Shown here: one piece after another, positions 12,860-20,729 of the stretch
How positions within the stretch are numbered: position 1 is the first letter of the stretch
How the letters are laid out: every line of letters begins with the position of its first letter
NCBI GenBank assembly: GCA_034687125.1
Contig: JAQGBZ010000660.1
Coordinates: forward strand, 1 to 22,240
Origin: Neelides folsomi
Taxonomy: Eukaryota > Arthropoda > Collembola > Neelipleona > Neelidae
Length of the DNA stretch: 22,240 nt
Direction of reading: 5' to 3'
Made by a program: the position numbers and the translations under genes
Notes under the pieces: generated by a model
Database searches by the model: none
Told to the model about the DNA's origin: nothing
The model's input: the letters and a program-made list of their open reading frames with translations, nothing else

Positions 12860-14293
12860 TTATTTTTCGTCTTCGTTTTCATCATCGTCTCCTCCATTGT
12901 CATCATCGTTGTTTCCTCCCATGCTGTCTAAAGCTTTCTTGACATCAATGATCCCAAAGCCGCTGGTAAAGTTTGGAGATTGGGATTCAGATCTCCCGCC
13001 ACAACTTTGGCTTCCTTTAGGGACGGTCGCAGTTTTTTGGAGAATGTCCGCAACTTGATTTGTCTTAAGAGCCTTGTTTTGAGATTTGATTAAAGCCGCT
13101 GCTCCGGTCACGTGAGGAGAAGCCATGCTTGTTCCGCTAAGGCTGGCATATCCATTCCCGCTTTTACTACAAGACTTAACTTTGTCCCCGGGGGCGGCAA
13201 CATTCGGTTTTTGGCTTTTGTCATCAGGGGGCCCTCTGGAGGAGAAACTTGTGACTCTTCCTTGTTCATTTGTAGCTGCTACAGCAATGACATTCGGTCG
13301 GTCGCCAGGGTTACCATGAGTGCTGCAATCGCTTCCAGAGTTACCGGCAGCAAAGACGACGACGACGTTGGCGTTGTCGTAAGCTCGGATTTGAGAATCG
13401 TACCAAGAACCACCGCCACGACCACCCCAACTGTTGTTGACGACATCTGCAGCCAATTTGGCTGCAGCTGAATCGCATTTTTTACCATTGGCCCTCGGGC
13501 AACGAATCCAGTCTGCGCATGCCTTGAGGTAAGCTTCTGTGCAGCCCTCTTCTGCGCAACCGACGCATGAAATCCAAACTGATTCTGGAGCAACTCCGAT
13601 TCCGTTTTTCCCACAAATTGTTCCGGTGACATGTGACCCATGACCTTGCCAATCTTGTGGAGTATCATACTTTTTCGATGGGTCGAACCAACTCGTCCCT
13701 GCTGCGCCGCCGCGGTAATTTCCTTTGATATCTTTATGGTTGCCATTGGTTCCCGTGTCGACGATTCCGACAACGACTCCTTTACCCTTTGTTTTTTCCC
13801 ATGCTTGATCTGCCTTGATTTGTTTGATCCCATATGTGTTCCCGCTTTGTTTGGTTTCAATTTCTTCAAAGATTGGGTTGAAAAATGACATTACTTTTTC
13901 TTCTCGGATTTCGGCAACATTGGAGAAAGAAGAGAGTGAATTAATCAAATTCGGATTTGCATTTTTGATAAAAATTTCATTTGAGGTTGGAAAGGATTGG
14001 AATGACGCAAAAGAAAATGGAGAGGATTTTAAAAAGTTGATAACTGGAGCTTGCGATTGGGCAGCATTTAGTCCTAAGGCATTTTCCATAGCAACGATTT
14101 TTTCCTCTCGGGATGAAAACGTCCCGCTTTCAATTTGTCTAAAAGGTGCGTCGCTTCCCCCGGCAAATGCCACAAAAACGTTTTTACGTGAGGAATCTCT
14201 AAGATTTCTTAATTCGGGAGCGATTTTATGTTCGTTGGACCCGAAAACGGAGCCCAATATGGCTAGTGCAACTGAAAATTTTAAAATCTTCAT
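12860..14293 (-). CDS. Secreted subtilisin-like serine protease (S8), acidic tail
   Basis: An intronless frame of 477 residues encodes a bacillopeptidase-F-like subtilase, expected to be secreted and to cleave proteins outside the cell. The first ATG is at 14293. An open TTG three codons earlier is less likely. Residues 1-18 form a signal peptide. About 25-135 is an inhibitor/propeptide region with FPTSNEIFIK in its second half. The catalytic domain follows, with Asp179 (VGIVDTGTNG), His218 (QGHGSHVTGT), oxyanion Asn318 (FAAGNSG) and Ser389 (LSGTSMASPHV). The usual HGTH is HGSH here, a conservative change. A cysteine-rich insertion (Cys243, 246, 251, 259, 265, 273) precedes VVNNSWGG. The last ~20 residues are a Gly/Asn then Asp/Glu-rich tail, absent from its paralog at 17767-19206. 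Family assignment is firm; substrate is unknown. Confidence 0.95.
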   Translation of the reverse strand: MKILKFSVALAILGSVFGSNEHKIAPELRNLRDSSRKNVFVAFAGGSDAPFRQIESGTFSSREEKIVAMENALGLNAAQSQAPVINFLKSSPFSFASFQSFPTSNEIFIKNANPNLINSLSSFSNVAEIREEKVMSFFNPIFEEIETKQSGNTYGIKQIKADQAWEKTKGKGVVVGIVDTGTNGNHKDIKGNYRGGAAGTSWFDPSKKYDTPQDWQGHGSHVTGTICGKNGIGVAPESVWISCVGCAEEGCTEAYLKACADWIRCPRANGKKCDSAAAKLAADVVNNSWGGRGGGSWYDSQIRAYDNANVVVVFAAGNSGSDCSTHGNPGDRPNVIAVAATNEQGRVTSFSSRGPPDDKSQKPNVAAPGDKVKSCSKSGNGYASLSGTSMASPHVTGAAALIKSQNKALKTNQVADILQKTATVPKGSQSCGGRSESQSPNFTSGFGIIDVKKALDSMGGNNDDDNGGDDDENEDEK

Positions 14294-14333
14294 GGTGAAC
14301 AATTCGATAATGATTTTGGCGTATAAAATCTGT

Positions 14334-14342
14334 CTTTATATA
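14334..14342 (-). promoter_or_regulatory. TATA box of first subtilase
   Basis: The minus strand reads TATATAAAG, beginning 49 nt before the ATG at 14293. A start site about 30 nt downstream would leave a 5' leader of only 15-20 nt. The paralog has a TATA box at nearly the same distance, which supports both calls. Confidence 0.6.
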
Positions 14343-14359
14343 CAAAACATTTTTTGAGA

Positions 14360-15005
14360 TTTATTAGATTTTGTGGTAAATAAATTGCCTTTATTGTAAT
14401 TAATGTCATTTTTTGATTACTTCAATTACAAACATATGGAGTAAACAGGAACAAAGGAATAATCAAGATTTATTAGAAAAATAAATAAATAATTATTATT
14501 GTTATTATTAAATCTTTATTCAATTAATCAATATTGCGTAGTTTATGAGAAACATTAAAATCATCGTCATTTGTGGTTCATTTGTTGGTGTTGATTTATA
14601 GATAATTTCTAATCAAATTTATTTCTAATAAAAATCTTCATTTCATTAACATTAGTTTTCCTTAATAATTATTCACCTCAATAAAATGATTCATTTTATG
14701 ACGAACGAAATGATTAAACAAATATGACCGTTATTTATAATGGAAAATGAATTGTTTTCAATCACTTTTATGACTCTTTGAAACTCAATAAATCCTTTTT
14801 GTTATTTTCATTCCTATTTTTATACTAAATTAACATATTTAACCATAAAATTTGTGATGTAAACGTACTCTAAACCTTAGTTTTATATTTAATTTAATTT
14901 AAATGTTTTTGTATTAGCCAAACGAATATTTATTTAGAACTCATTACATCATTCATAGAATTTTTTTCAAATATTAACTTAAATTAGTATATAAAATGCT
15001 ATGTT
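14360..15005. other. AT-rich intergenic spacer
   Basis: Upstream flank of the first subtilase. It is strongly AT-rich with short homopolymer and TTATTA runs. I see no coding segment, tandem array or RNA gene. Confidence 0.6.
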
Positions 15006-15009
15006 ATAA

Positions 15010-15084
15010 TGCTTGATTAAAGAGAGATCGCACTTGGCCCGATGCAAGCATGAATGTTTACGTGGCACCCTGAAGGTTATATGA
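15010..15084 (+). pseudogene. C-terminal scrap of eight-Cys secreted family
   Basis: A 24-codon open stretch ends in TGA and contains Cys-x10-Cys-x3-Cys (codons at 15010, 15043 and 15055, with CKHEC around the last two). The intact gene at 19917-20473 has Cys78-x11-Cys90-x3-Cys94 with LCKKDC, and the pseudogene at 20839-21687 has x10 and x3. The local sequence is less AT-rich than its surroundings. No signal exon or start is visible nearby. The match rests on cysteine spacing and a few residues, so it is tentative. Confidence 0.35.
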
Positions 15085-15190
15085 ACAAATTTCATATTTT
15101 TTATTATGTAGGTATATATTATAAAGAATATGTTATGCATACACTATTGTATTTAATTAATCAAATAGAATTTAAATGAGAATTTTACAA

Positions 15191-15335
15191 TGAGAGAAAG
15201 TTGAGTTAAATCAATTTAGATAAATAAAATAATAAAATATATTTTAGTAATATTTCATTCTTAAATATCAAGCATACTTCAAGAGTATATCAGAATTCTT
15301 TTTACAATGAGTTAAGACCTTATCATGTTTTTTAT
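15191..15335. repeat. Interspersed ~150-bp repeat, copy A
   Basis: Begins TGAGAGAAAGTTGAGTTA and ends near TTTACAATGAGTTAAGACCT. It aligns by eye with copies at 15411-15500 and 16349-16510. Repetition between remnants of the small secreted-protein genes suggests the whole unit, gene plus flank, was duplicated and then decayed. Confidence 0.6.
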
Positions 15336-15410
15336 AAATAATTAAATCTTAATAGTAATAATATCAAAAGTAAATATATGATAGTTATAAAAAGATATTA
15401 CAAAAATATA

Positions 15411-15500
15411 TTTCAGTTTCATTTTGAATTTTAAACATTGAACTTGTTTAAAGATTATTTTAAAGATTTTTATAATAAGTTAAAACCTTTAACATATTTA
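15411..15500. repeat. Interspersed ~150-bp repeat, copy C (partial)
   Basis: Shares with copy B the run TTTTGAATTTTAAACATTGAACTTGTTT (TTTTGGATCTTAAATATTGAACTTGTTT in B), and with A and B the terminal AA(T/G)(A/G)AGTTAAAACCTTT. The left end is shorter than in A and B. Confidence 0.55.
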
Positions 15501-15678
15501 TTAAAAAAAATATCTTTATAAAGCTGTATAGTTACTTATGTTATAACAAGCATGCGTTACTTATTGTTCACACTGTAGGTATATAATCTATAGCATAATA
15601 AGCTATAAAAGTAATTATATGTACAGATAATATATGTAGTGATGGTATTATCTTAATATAATTAAATTTATTATTTAG

Positions 15679-15979
15679 AGTGGTTTTTCTTTTTCATTTT
15701 TTCCATATTATATTATGGACACAATTAATAACATTTAACAACAATTTAATTACAAATCACAACTCTATTTTTTAAAAATGTAAAAATAATAAATAAATTT
15801 TACGTTTTCCTTTGAGATCAGAACCAAGAGTAATTCACACAGGTTGTATGCGTGCATCAAGATCTAAAAAAGGTCCAGAAGTACATTCAATCGGAAATGG
15901 TAATTTTGAAGGTCCTCCAACTAAGAATACATGGCTTCATATATGTAATGAAATTGGTGGCCTAGCTAATATATTATAA
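15679..15979 (+). pseudogene. Decayed eight-Cys family gene: signal exon plus exon 3 piece
   Basis: After the acceptor TTATTATTTAG, a hydrophobic stretch from 15679 (TGG TTT TTC TTT TTC ATT, about 14 residues in phase 1) resembles the signal-peptide exons at 16824, 20018 and 21156. About 120 bp later, roughly the length of intron 2 in the intact gene, an open stretch at 15797-15979 ends in TAA. It contains GCMRASR, recalling Cys54-ASR of the intact protein, and LHIC, recalling its IHTC at Cys78. Cys4 and everything after Cys5 are missing or replaced, no clear splice donor follows the signal exon, and no start exon is evident. I read it as a relic of the family; each half alone would be weak. 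Confidence 0.35.
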
Positions 15980-16348
15980 CACAAAAATGTCCATCCAGTT
16001 GTGTAGAAAAAAAGGATAAAATCCTGATATTGGAGAAGACCAATGCTCAAGTTAAAATTTATTAATTATATATTGCAGATAAAATAAAAATGTTTCAGAT
16101 TTAATTTTTTAAGCAATAAAGATATTGGAATATTTATGGATCAAAAGCATACATAAGCATTTGTATTAATTATTTGTTGGATTAAATATACTTAATCAAT
16201 AATGTTCGAGATTATATGAATAATGTTATAATTATATGCTTATTGTTAGTTAATACATCTATTTTTAAAAAAGAGTATCTAAAAACTATAGAATAAATAA
16301 ATATCAATATTTAATGAATTTAATTTAATTAAGAATAAGAATTACAGA

Positions 16349-16510
16349 TAAGAGAAAGTTGAGTTACAGCGATTTTTACTTTCTAAATATAGTTTTATAT
16401 GTATATTTATTATCTCTAGTAACATTTTGGATCTTAAATATTGAACTTGTTTTAAGAACGTTCTAGAATTTTTCTACAATGAGTTAAAACCTTTACATAC
16501 TTCTTAAAAA
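16349..16510. repeat. Interspersed ~150-bp repeat, copy B
   Basis: Begins AAGAGAAAGTTGAGTTACAG, matching copy A at 15191, and ends CTACAATGAGTTAAAACCTT, matching A and C. It lies about 230 bp upstream of the decayed secreted-protein gene at 16739-17064, much as copy A and C lie upstream of the one at 15679. Confidence 0.6.
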
Positions 16511-16738
16511 TATAATTTACCAAAGGTTCTAGAATAGTGTTTACATTTAGTATATTAAATCAGTAAATTTAGATTATTTTAAATCATGAAATGAATGAAT
16601 ATAAATCATATACCATTTTCGCAGAATGTTATTTGACAAATGTTTTCTCTAATCCAATGTAAACAATATTCTGGAACACTTCTTATATGTACTATGTACA
16701 TAAATAGTAATATAAACTCTATAATTATTTTATTAAAT

Positions 16739-17064
16739 ATGAATTATGGATAAAAATAAAAATATAATATAATAATTATAAAAATCACATTACCCAAATT
16801 ATATAAAATTTTTTATTATTTAGGGGCTTTTTTATTCTTCATTCTTTGCACATTCTTCATAAGTTCTATTGATTGCGGTAATTTTTAAACTAAAATTGAT
16901 TTAAAATTAAATACCATTTGATTACAAGTAATTTATAAAATATTAATTAATTGCTTCAGGTAGAGATGATGGACTTGTATTTGTTACTTGTGTGGGTTGT
17001 ATTTGTTACTTGTGTAAAAGATGATCAACAAAAACCAAATGATCGTGAAGACCATTGTGTGTAA
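16739..17064 (+). pseudogene. Deleted eight-Cys family gene with intact signal exon
   Basis: A signal exon at 16824-16877 follows the acceptor ATTATTTAG and ends at a phase-1 donor (TTGATTGCG|gtaatt). It encodes a hydrophobic run, GAFLFFILCTFFI. Exon 3 starts after TTGCTTCAG at 16960, again in the right phase, and opens with GRDDG, like the DDG of the copy at 20839. It then jumps almost directly to the family tail: from 17011, TCVKDD and, five residues later, NDREDHCV before TAA, corresponding to Cys94 and Cys109 of the intact protein. The middle with Cys1-Cys6 is gone. A 22-nt tandem duplication (16977-16993 repeated at 16999-17015) shifts the frame. The possible start ATGA at 16739 lacks a GT donor (AT instead). 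I consider it non-functional. Confidence 0.6.
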
Positions 17065-17235
17065 AGCGATATCTGATTAAGCATTAATATTTTATTCATA
17101 ATGTGCATAATTTTTATAAAATTAGCTTTCAAAATTAATTGCAAAAGTTCGAGATTATCGTATTAGGATATTAGGATATTAAGAATAAAACATTATCAAT
17201 AGATTAATAGAATATTTATTATTTATTATAAAAGT

Positions 17236-17337
17236 GTGAATCAAAATATTCCAGTCATCCTTGGAGATTCAGGTTATGGAACTAAGAATTGGATCATTAG
17301 GCCTGTCAACAACAATGACAATTTGAGAATACTTTAA
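17236..17337 (+). mobile_element. Harbinger/PIF-like transposase fragment
   Basis: A 33-codon open stretch ending in TAA reads VILGDSGYGTKNWIIRPVNN around its centre. This resembles the GDSGY-(about 5)-W-hydrophobic-(T/R)P-(V/Y) block around the second catalytic Asp of Harbinger (PIF) DDE nucleases. No other part of the domain is seen, and its right edge meets a scrap of the eight-Cys family at 17333. No terminal repeats were identified. It is probably a small transposase relic or a captured piece. Confidence 0.5.
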
Positions 17338-17460
17338 AGAATCAGGACAGTCTCTTCATTATTGTGATAGGCCATATGGTGAAGCTACAACAAAATTTTG
17401 TGACAAGAAGTGCGTCCAAAAAAATAAAAAAAACATCCTCATCAGGGGATAGATCATTGT
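17333..17460 (+). pseudogene. C-terminal scrap of eight-Cys secreted family
   Basis: The frame from 17333 to a TAG at 17450 contains LHYC, then 11 residues, then FCDKKCVQK (Cys codons at 17363, 17399 and 17411). That is Cys-x11-Cys-x3-Cys, exactly the spacing of Cys78, Cys90 and Cys94 in the intact gene, with IHTC and LCKKDCVRD at the same places. A shift into another frame then gives a DHC triplet at 17452-17460, matching the terminal (I)DHC of other copies. The N-terminal half is missing and is replaced by the transposase-like fragment. Confidence 0.55.
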
Positions 17461-17751
17461 CAAAAATCTATTTGAATATGCTAAAACACATTTTAAAGCG
17501 AAGTAAATCTTATTAAAAAGATTAAATGATTATGTTAAATTTACAAGCATATTTAAATATTTAAAAAAACAGAATTTAATATGGAACCACCTAAATAAAT
17601 TAAATCAGTTCAATTCAAATATTCTGATTATATTCAACAACTTATAAGTTAAACATATTTCTATACATATTTTTAAGCTTATGATAAATTCACAAAATTT
17701 TTTTCTCTTTATATGACAATATTAAATAATAATTCTATGTAATTTGAATAA

Positions 17752-17757
17752 TTTATT
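17752..17757 (-). promoter_or_regulatory. Possible polyadenylation signal of second subtilase
   Basis: TTTATT on the plus strand (AATAAA on minus) lies about 10 nt after the stop codon at 17767. It is very close to the stop and the region is AT-rich, so a more distal signal could be the one used. Confidence 0.35.
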
Positions 17758-17766
17758 AAATTAAAT

Positions 17767-19206
17767 TTAGATAGAACTAAAAGCTTTTTCAGCGTTGATG
17801 ATTCCCCAACCAGCATGATGATTTGGGTAAATGTCATCAGAAGTTCCATTACAACTTTTTCCAAGTGAATTTGTTGGATCCGCAGTTTTCTGCAAAATTT
17901 TCTTAACATCAATCGTTTTCAAACTCTTGTTTATGGCTTTAAGCAAACATGCAACTCCGGCCACGTGTGGTGCGGCCATTGAAGTCCCAGACAAAGGTTT
18001 GTGTCCATTACTATTCATATGATCAGCCGATGTGATATTCGAACCTGGCGCCGAAATATCAGGTTTCATTCTCCCATCAGTTGTTGGACCCTTAGAGCTA
18101 TAATCTGCTACTTGAGTTTCACTCGTTGTAGCACCGACCCCAATGACATTCGGTTGATCTCCAGGTGACCCCATGGTTTTGCATCCGGTTCTATCCAAAC
18201 TATTTCTCCCGCTATTTCCTGCGGCAAATACATTTACCACGCCTGCGCTGTTCAAAGCTTCATTATCATCATTATAACGTTTTGATCCGCCGCCGCCGCC
18301 CCAACTGTTATTAACCACGTGGGCGGCTTTCGAAGCATCGCATTTTTCAAATGGAGACGCATTCCGTCTAAAAGGACATCTGCAAAATCCCAAGCAAGTT
18401 TTAAGATCAGATTCCAAACAAGTTGCTTCGCGACATCCACGACAAGCCATCCATTTTGCTCCTGGCGCCACTCCGATTCCATTTTTGCCAACGATAATTC
18501 CTGCGACATGAGTCCCGTGACCATCGCGATCATTAGGAGTACTTTCGACTCTTGAAATTGTATCAAGCCAGCTGTATTCCCCACCACGGTAATTTTCCTT
18601 CAAGTCTTTGTGGTTCCCATTAACACCGGTGTCAACAACGCAAACGACGACTCCTTCGCCTGTTGATTTTCCCCAAACTAAATTGGCTTTTATTGCTAGG
18701 ACTCCCCATTCAATTTCACCATTTGCACGAACTTGTTGATTTTCTCCATTTTTATCTTCTTTGTAAGATTCTTTTTCGGCTTGAGTTAGTGGATTTGATA
18801 TCTTTACAATTTCTTCTTCTCGGATTGATGAAACTTCGTCGAACTGACTTAGTGATTTGATCAAGGAAGAATCGGCCTTTTTGATATAAATTTCATTACT
18901 TGTTGGGAAAGAAAAATAGCTGTATGAGGCAAATGGGTTTGAATTGAGATATTTAGCAACGCCCTCTTGGGATTTTATTGAGTTGGCTGAAAGCGCGTCG
19001 TTCATTGCGTAGATTTTATCTTCTCGGGTTGCAAAATCTTCATTGTTGATTTGTTCAAAGACGGAGGAAGATCCGCCGTTGAATTGTACAAAAATATCTT
19101 TTTTCGAATTGCTTTTAAGATTTTTTAAAGATTCATCAATTTTATATTTGCGATTTGAAGAAGCCACTGCCAGAGTGATGCCAATTGAAATAAAAATAAA
19201 ATTCAT
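17767..19206 (-). CDS. Secreted subtilisin-like serine protease (S8)
   Basis: An intronless 479-residue subtilase, clearly paralogous to the gene at 12860-14293 and on the same strand. The ATG is followed by a hydrophobic signal peptide to about Ser17. A propeptide of about 110 residues again contains FPTSNEIYIK. The catalytic domain shows Asp192 (VVDTGVNG), His230 (DGHGTHVAG), oxyanion Asn331 (FAAGNSG) and Ser409 (LSGTSMAAPHVAG), so the triad is complete. The cysteine-rich insertion is conserved (Cys255, 258, 263, 271, 277, 289) with one extra, Cys275. A glycine run follows NNSWGG. Compared with the first gene it has a longer charged linker before the catalytic domain (about 143-165) and no acidic tail, ending just after the last helix (AEKAFSS). 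The predicted role is extracellular proteolysis; the substrate is unknown. Confidence 0.95.
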   Translation of the reverse strand: MNFIFISIGITLAVASSNRKYKIDESLKNLKSNSKKDIFVQFNGGSSSVFEQINNEDFATREDKIYAMNDALSANSIKSQEGVAKYLNSNPFASYSYFSFPTSNEIYIKKADSSLIKSLSQFDEVSSIREEEIVKISNPLTQAEKESYKEDKNGENQQVRANGEIEWGVLAIKANLVWGKSTGEGVVVCVVDTGVNGNHKDLKENYRGGEYSWLDTISRVESTPNDRDGHGTHVAGIIVGKNGIGVAPGAKWMACRGCREATCLESDLKTCLGFCRCPFRRNASPFEKCDASKAAHVVNNSWGGGGGSKRYNDDNEALNSAGVVNVFAAGNSGRNSLDRTGCKTMGSPGDQPNVIGVGATTSETQVADYSSKGPTTDGRMKPDISAPGSNITSADHMNSNGHKPLSGTSMAAPHVAGVACLLKAINKSLKTIDVKKILQKTADPTNSLGKSCNGTSDDIYPNHHAGWGIINAEKAFSSI

Positions 19207-19245
19207 TTTTTATAATTCTAATGTAAATTAAAATACAATTGGTTT

Positions 19246-19254
19246 GTATTTATA
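19246..19254 (-). promoter_or_regulatory. TATA box of second subtilase
   Basis: The minus strand reads TATAAATAC, starting about 48 nt before the ATG at 19206. That is the same layout as the first subtilase (TATATAAAG, 49 nt) and implies a very short 5' leader. Confidence 0.6.
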
Positions 19255-19725
19255 GGAATTATTTTAAACTTAATAAATGTTAAGCCTGTAAATTCCATTT
19301 TAATGTCAATTTTTTTTAAATATATGTGAATTGAATCCGGTTTGTCCTTTTGAAATAATTTTAAGATCTATTGATTTAATATGTATACTAAAAATGTGAA
19401 TTATGTATGATATAAAATGATTTATGTTTATATTTTCTTTCAATAAATTTCAAGTCCAATTGATTAAATACAGATGTATTCGTAGTGTTCTGCATGATTT
19501 ATTGCGCTATTTTTATTATTTTTCAAGGTTTTGATTCTTAAAATAGCACAAGATCATTGGTAAAAACTCAGAATTTAAAGATTAAGTAATGAAGTGCCTA
19601 CAATATATAGCTTTAATAATGAATCAATTTTTTCTGTATACTTTTAAAAAATAATCAATATGGTTTTAATGCAAACTGAATTCCTTTACATTTTATATTT
19701 CATTAATTCATGACATGCGGAAATC
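19255..19725. other. AT-rich intergenic spacer
   Basis: Lies between the promoter of the second subtilase (minus strand) and the duplicated unit that contains the intact small secreted-protein gene (plus strand). No gene, tandem array or RNA gene is visible. Divergent promoters would share this interval. Confidence 0.5.
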
Positions 19726-19916
19726 ATATGAAATTAAACATTTTAATTAACTTTATTAAACCAATAAAACAATTGGAGAAATATAATTAAAATACAAATT
19801 AATTTGAACTGCTTTCTACTTTTTAACATTCATTATCAGTGAATCAATAAAATAAAGTTATAATAGGAATATAACATAGATATAAGAATTCAAATTGACA
19901 ATTTTTTTTAAGAAAT
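19726..19916 (+). promoter_or_regulatory. Duplicated upstream flank of eight-Cys gene
   Basis: This flank aligns with about 20640-20838, upstream of the pseudogene copy. Shared pieces include ACATTTTAATTAA, CAATAAAACAATTGGAGAA and a 32-bp identical block at 19802-19833 (repeated at 20730-20761) containing TTGAACTGCTTTCTACTTTT. A TATAAG occurs at 19881-19886, about 30 nt before the ATG, but is not kept in the other copy. Conservation may reflect recent duplication rather than regulation. Confidence 0.5.
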
Positions 19917-20473
19917 ATGAGTAATTTAAATTTTTAGTTATAATCATAAAAACATTATAAATATTTATTTAAATATATTTCAGGCAATTGCAATATGTAA
20001 TAAATTTATATATTTAGGAAAGTTTTTCTTCATCGTTCTGGTTGGATTCTTGATCAATGGCGTGTTTTGCCAGTTAGGTAAAATAAAAATTTAAATAATT
20101 GTAGAAATAAATTAAACATTTTAAATAAATGTAAATGTTTAAATAGCATATTTAAGCTAAAAATCTAAATTGGGAATAAATATTGGATAATGTTTATAAA
20201 GATGACGACGGCGACCAAATGGATGACGACGAAGTGGAGAAAGAGGAGGATGAATCCTTAGATGTCAACTGTCTTTGTAAGCGCCAGGGAATATTTTGTG
20301 CATCAAGATTCAGGGAAGGGGAAATGGGCGGATGGTGTGCTGTGCATAGCACAAAGATCATTCATACTTGTGAACGCGTGAATGAACATGCAAAAACCAG
20401 ACTTTGTAAGAAGGATTGCGTCCGAGACGAGAAAACTAAAATTGACCATAGAAAAGATTATTGTGCTAAATAA
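19917..20473 (+). CDS. Small secreted eight-cysteine protein, three coding exons
   Basis: Exons are 19917-19920 (ATG A), 20018-20077 and 20202-20473, with introns GTAATTTAAA...ATATTTAG and GTAAAATAAA...TTATAAAG, both phase 1. The joined frame is 111 residues. A basic start (Met-Arg-Lys) and the core FFFIVLVGFLINGVF form a signal peptide to about Cys19. An Asp/Glu-rich segment (22-42) follows, then a domain with eight cysteines: Cys45, 47, 54, 67, 78, 90, 94, 109, spaced C-x-C-x6-C-x12-C-x10-C-x11-C-x3-C-x14-C. This suggests four disulfides. The acidic stretch may be a propeptide. The splice model is supported by the pseudogene at 20839-21687, which matches in both splice phases, the 60-nt signal exon and all eight cysteines. 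I do not recognise the family and assign no function. Without splicing only the last exon is open. Confidence 0.75.
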
Positions 20474-20544
20474 TTTCTCCAGAATGTCATGTCATATATG
20501 TAGTATGTAGTTATGTATTATATACAAGTAAATGTTAAAAAAAC

Positions 20545-20550
20545 AATAAA
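20545..20550 (+). promoter_or_regulatory. Polyadenylation signal of eight-Cys gene
   Basis: AATAAA lies about 72 nt after the TAA at 20471-20473, on the coding strand, preceded by an A-rich run. It fits as the 3' end signal of the intact gene. Confidence 0.55.
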
Positions 20551-20729
20551 TTCGAATTCAAAATTTTGAGAAGAAAATGTTTTAGTTTTAATGAAATTGT
20601 AAAATTAAATTAATATAAAAATGTTTCATACATAGATTAATGTACACAAAATGAAATCGAACATTTTAATTAAATTATATTGGAACAATAAAACAATTGG
20701 AGAATTTAAATCAATTAAAATATAAATTG

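Noticed and set aside
13112..13869. Long frames antisense or out of phase within the first subtilase
   Set aside because: They overlap the catalytic domain of an obvious protease gene and show no independent domain.
14294..14302. TTG start three codons upstream of the first subtilase ATG
   Set aside because: The ATG at 14293 directly precedes a canonical signal peptide. A TTG start is unlikely in a nuclear eukaryotic gene.
16977..17038. Frame reading TCVGCICYLC through the 22-nt duplication as a separate cysteine motif
   Set aside because: It is produced by the frame shift from the duplicated segment and stops immediately. The family tail is in the other frame.
18252..18587. Minus-strand frame of 111 codons inside the second subtilase
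   Set aside because: A shifted shadow of the protease reading frame with no domain of its own.
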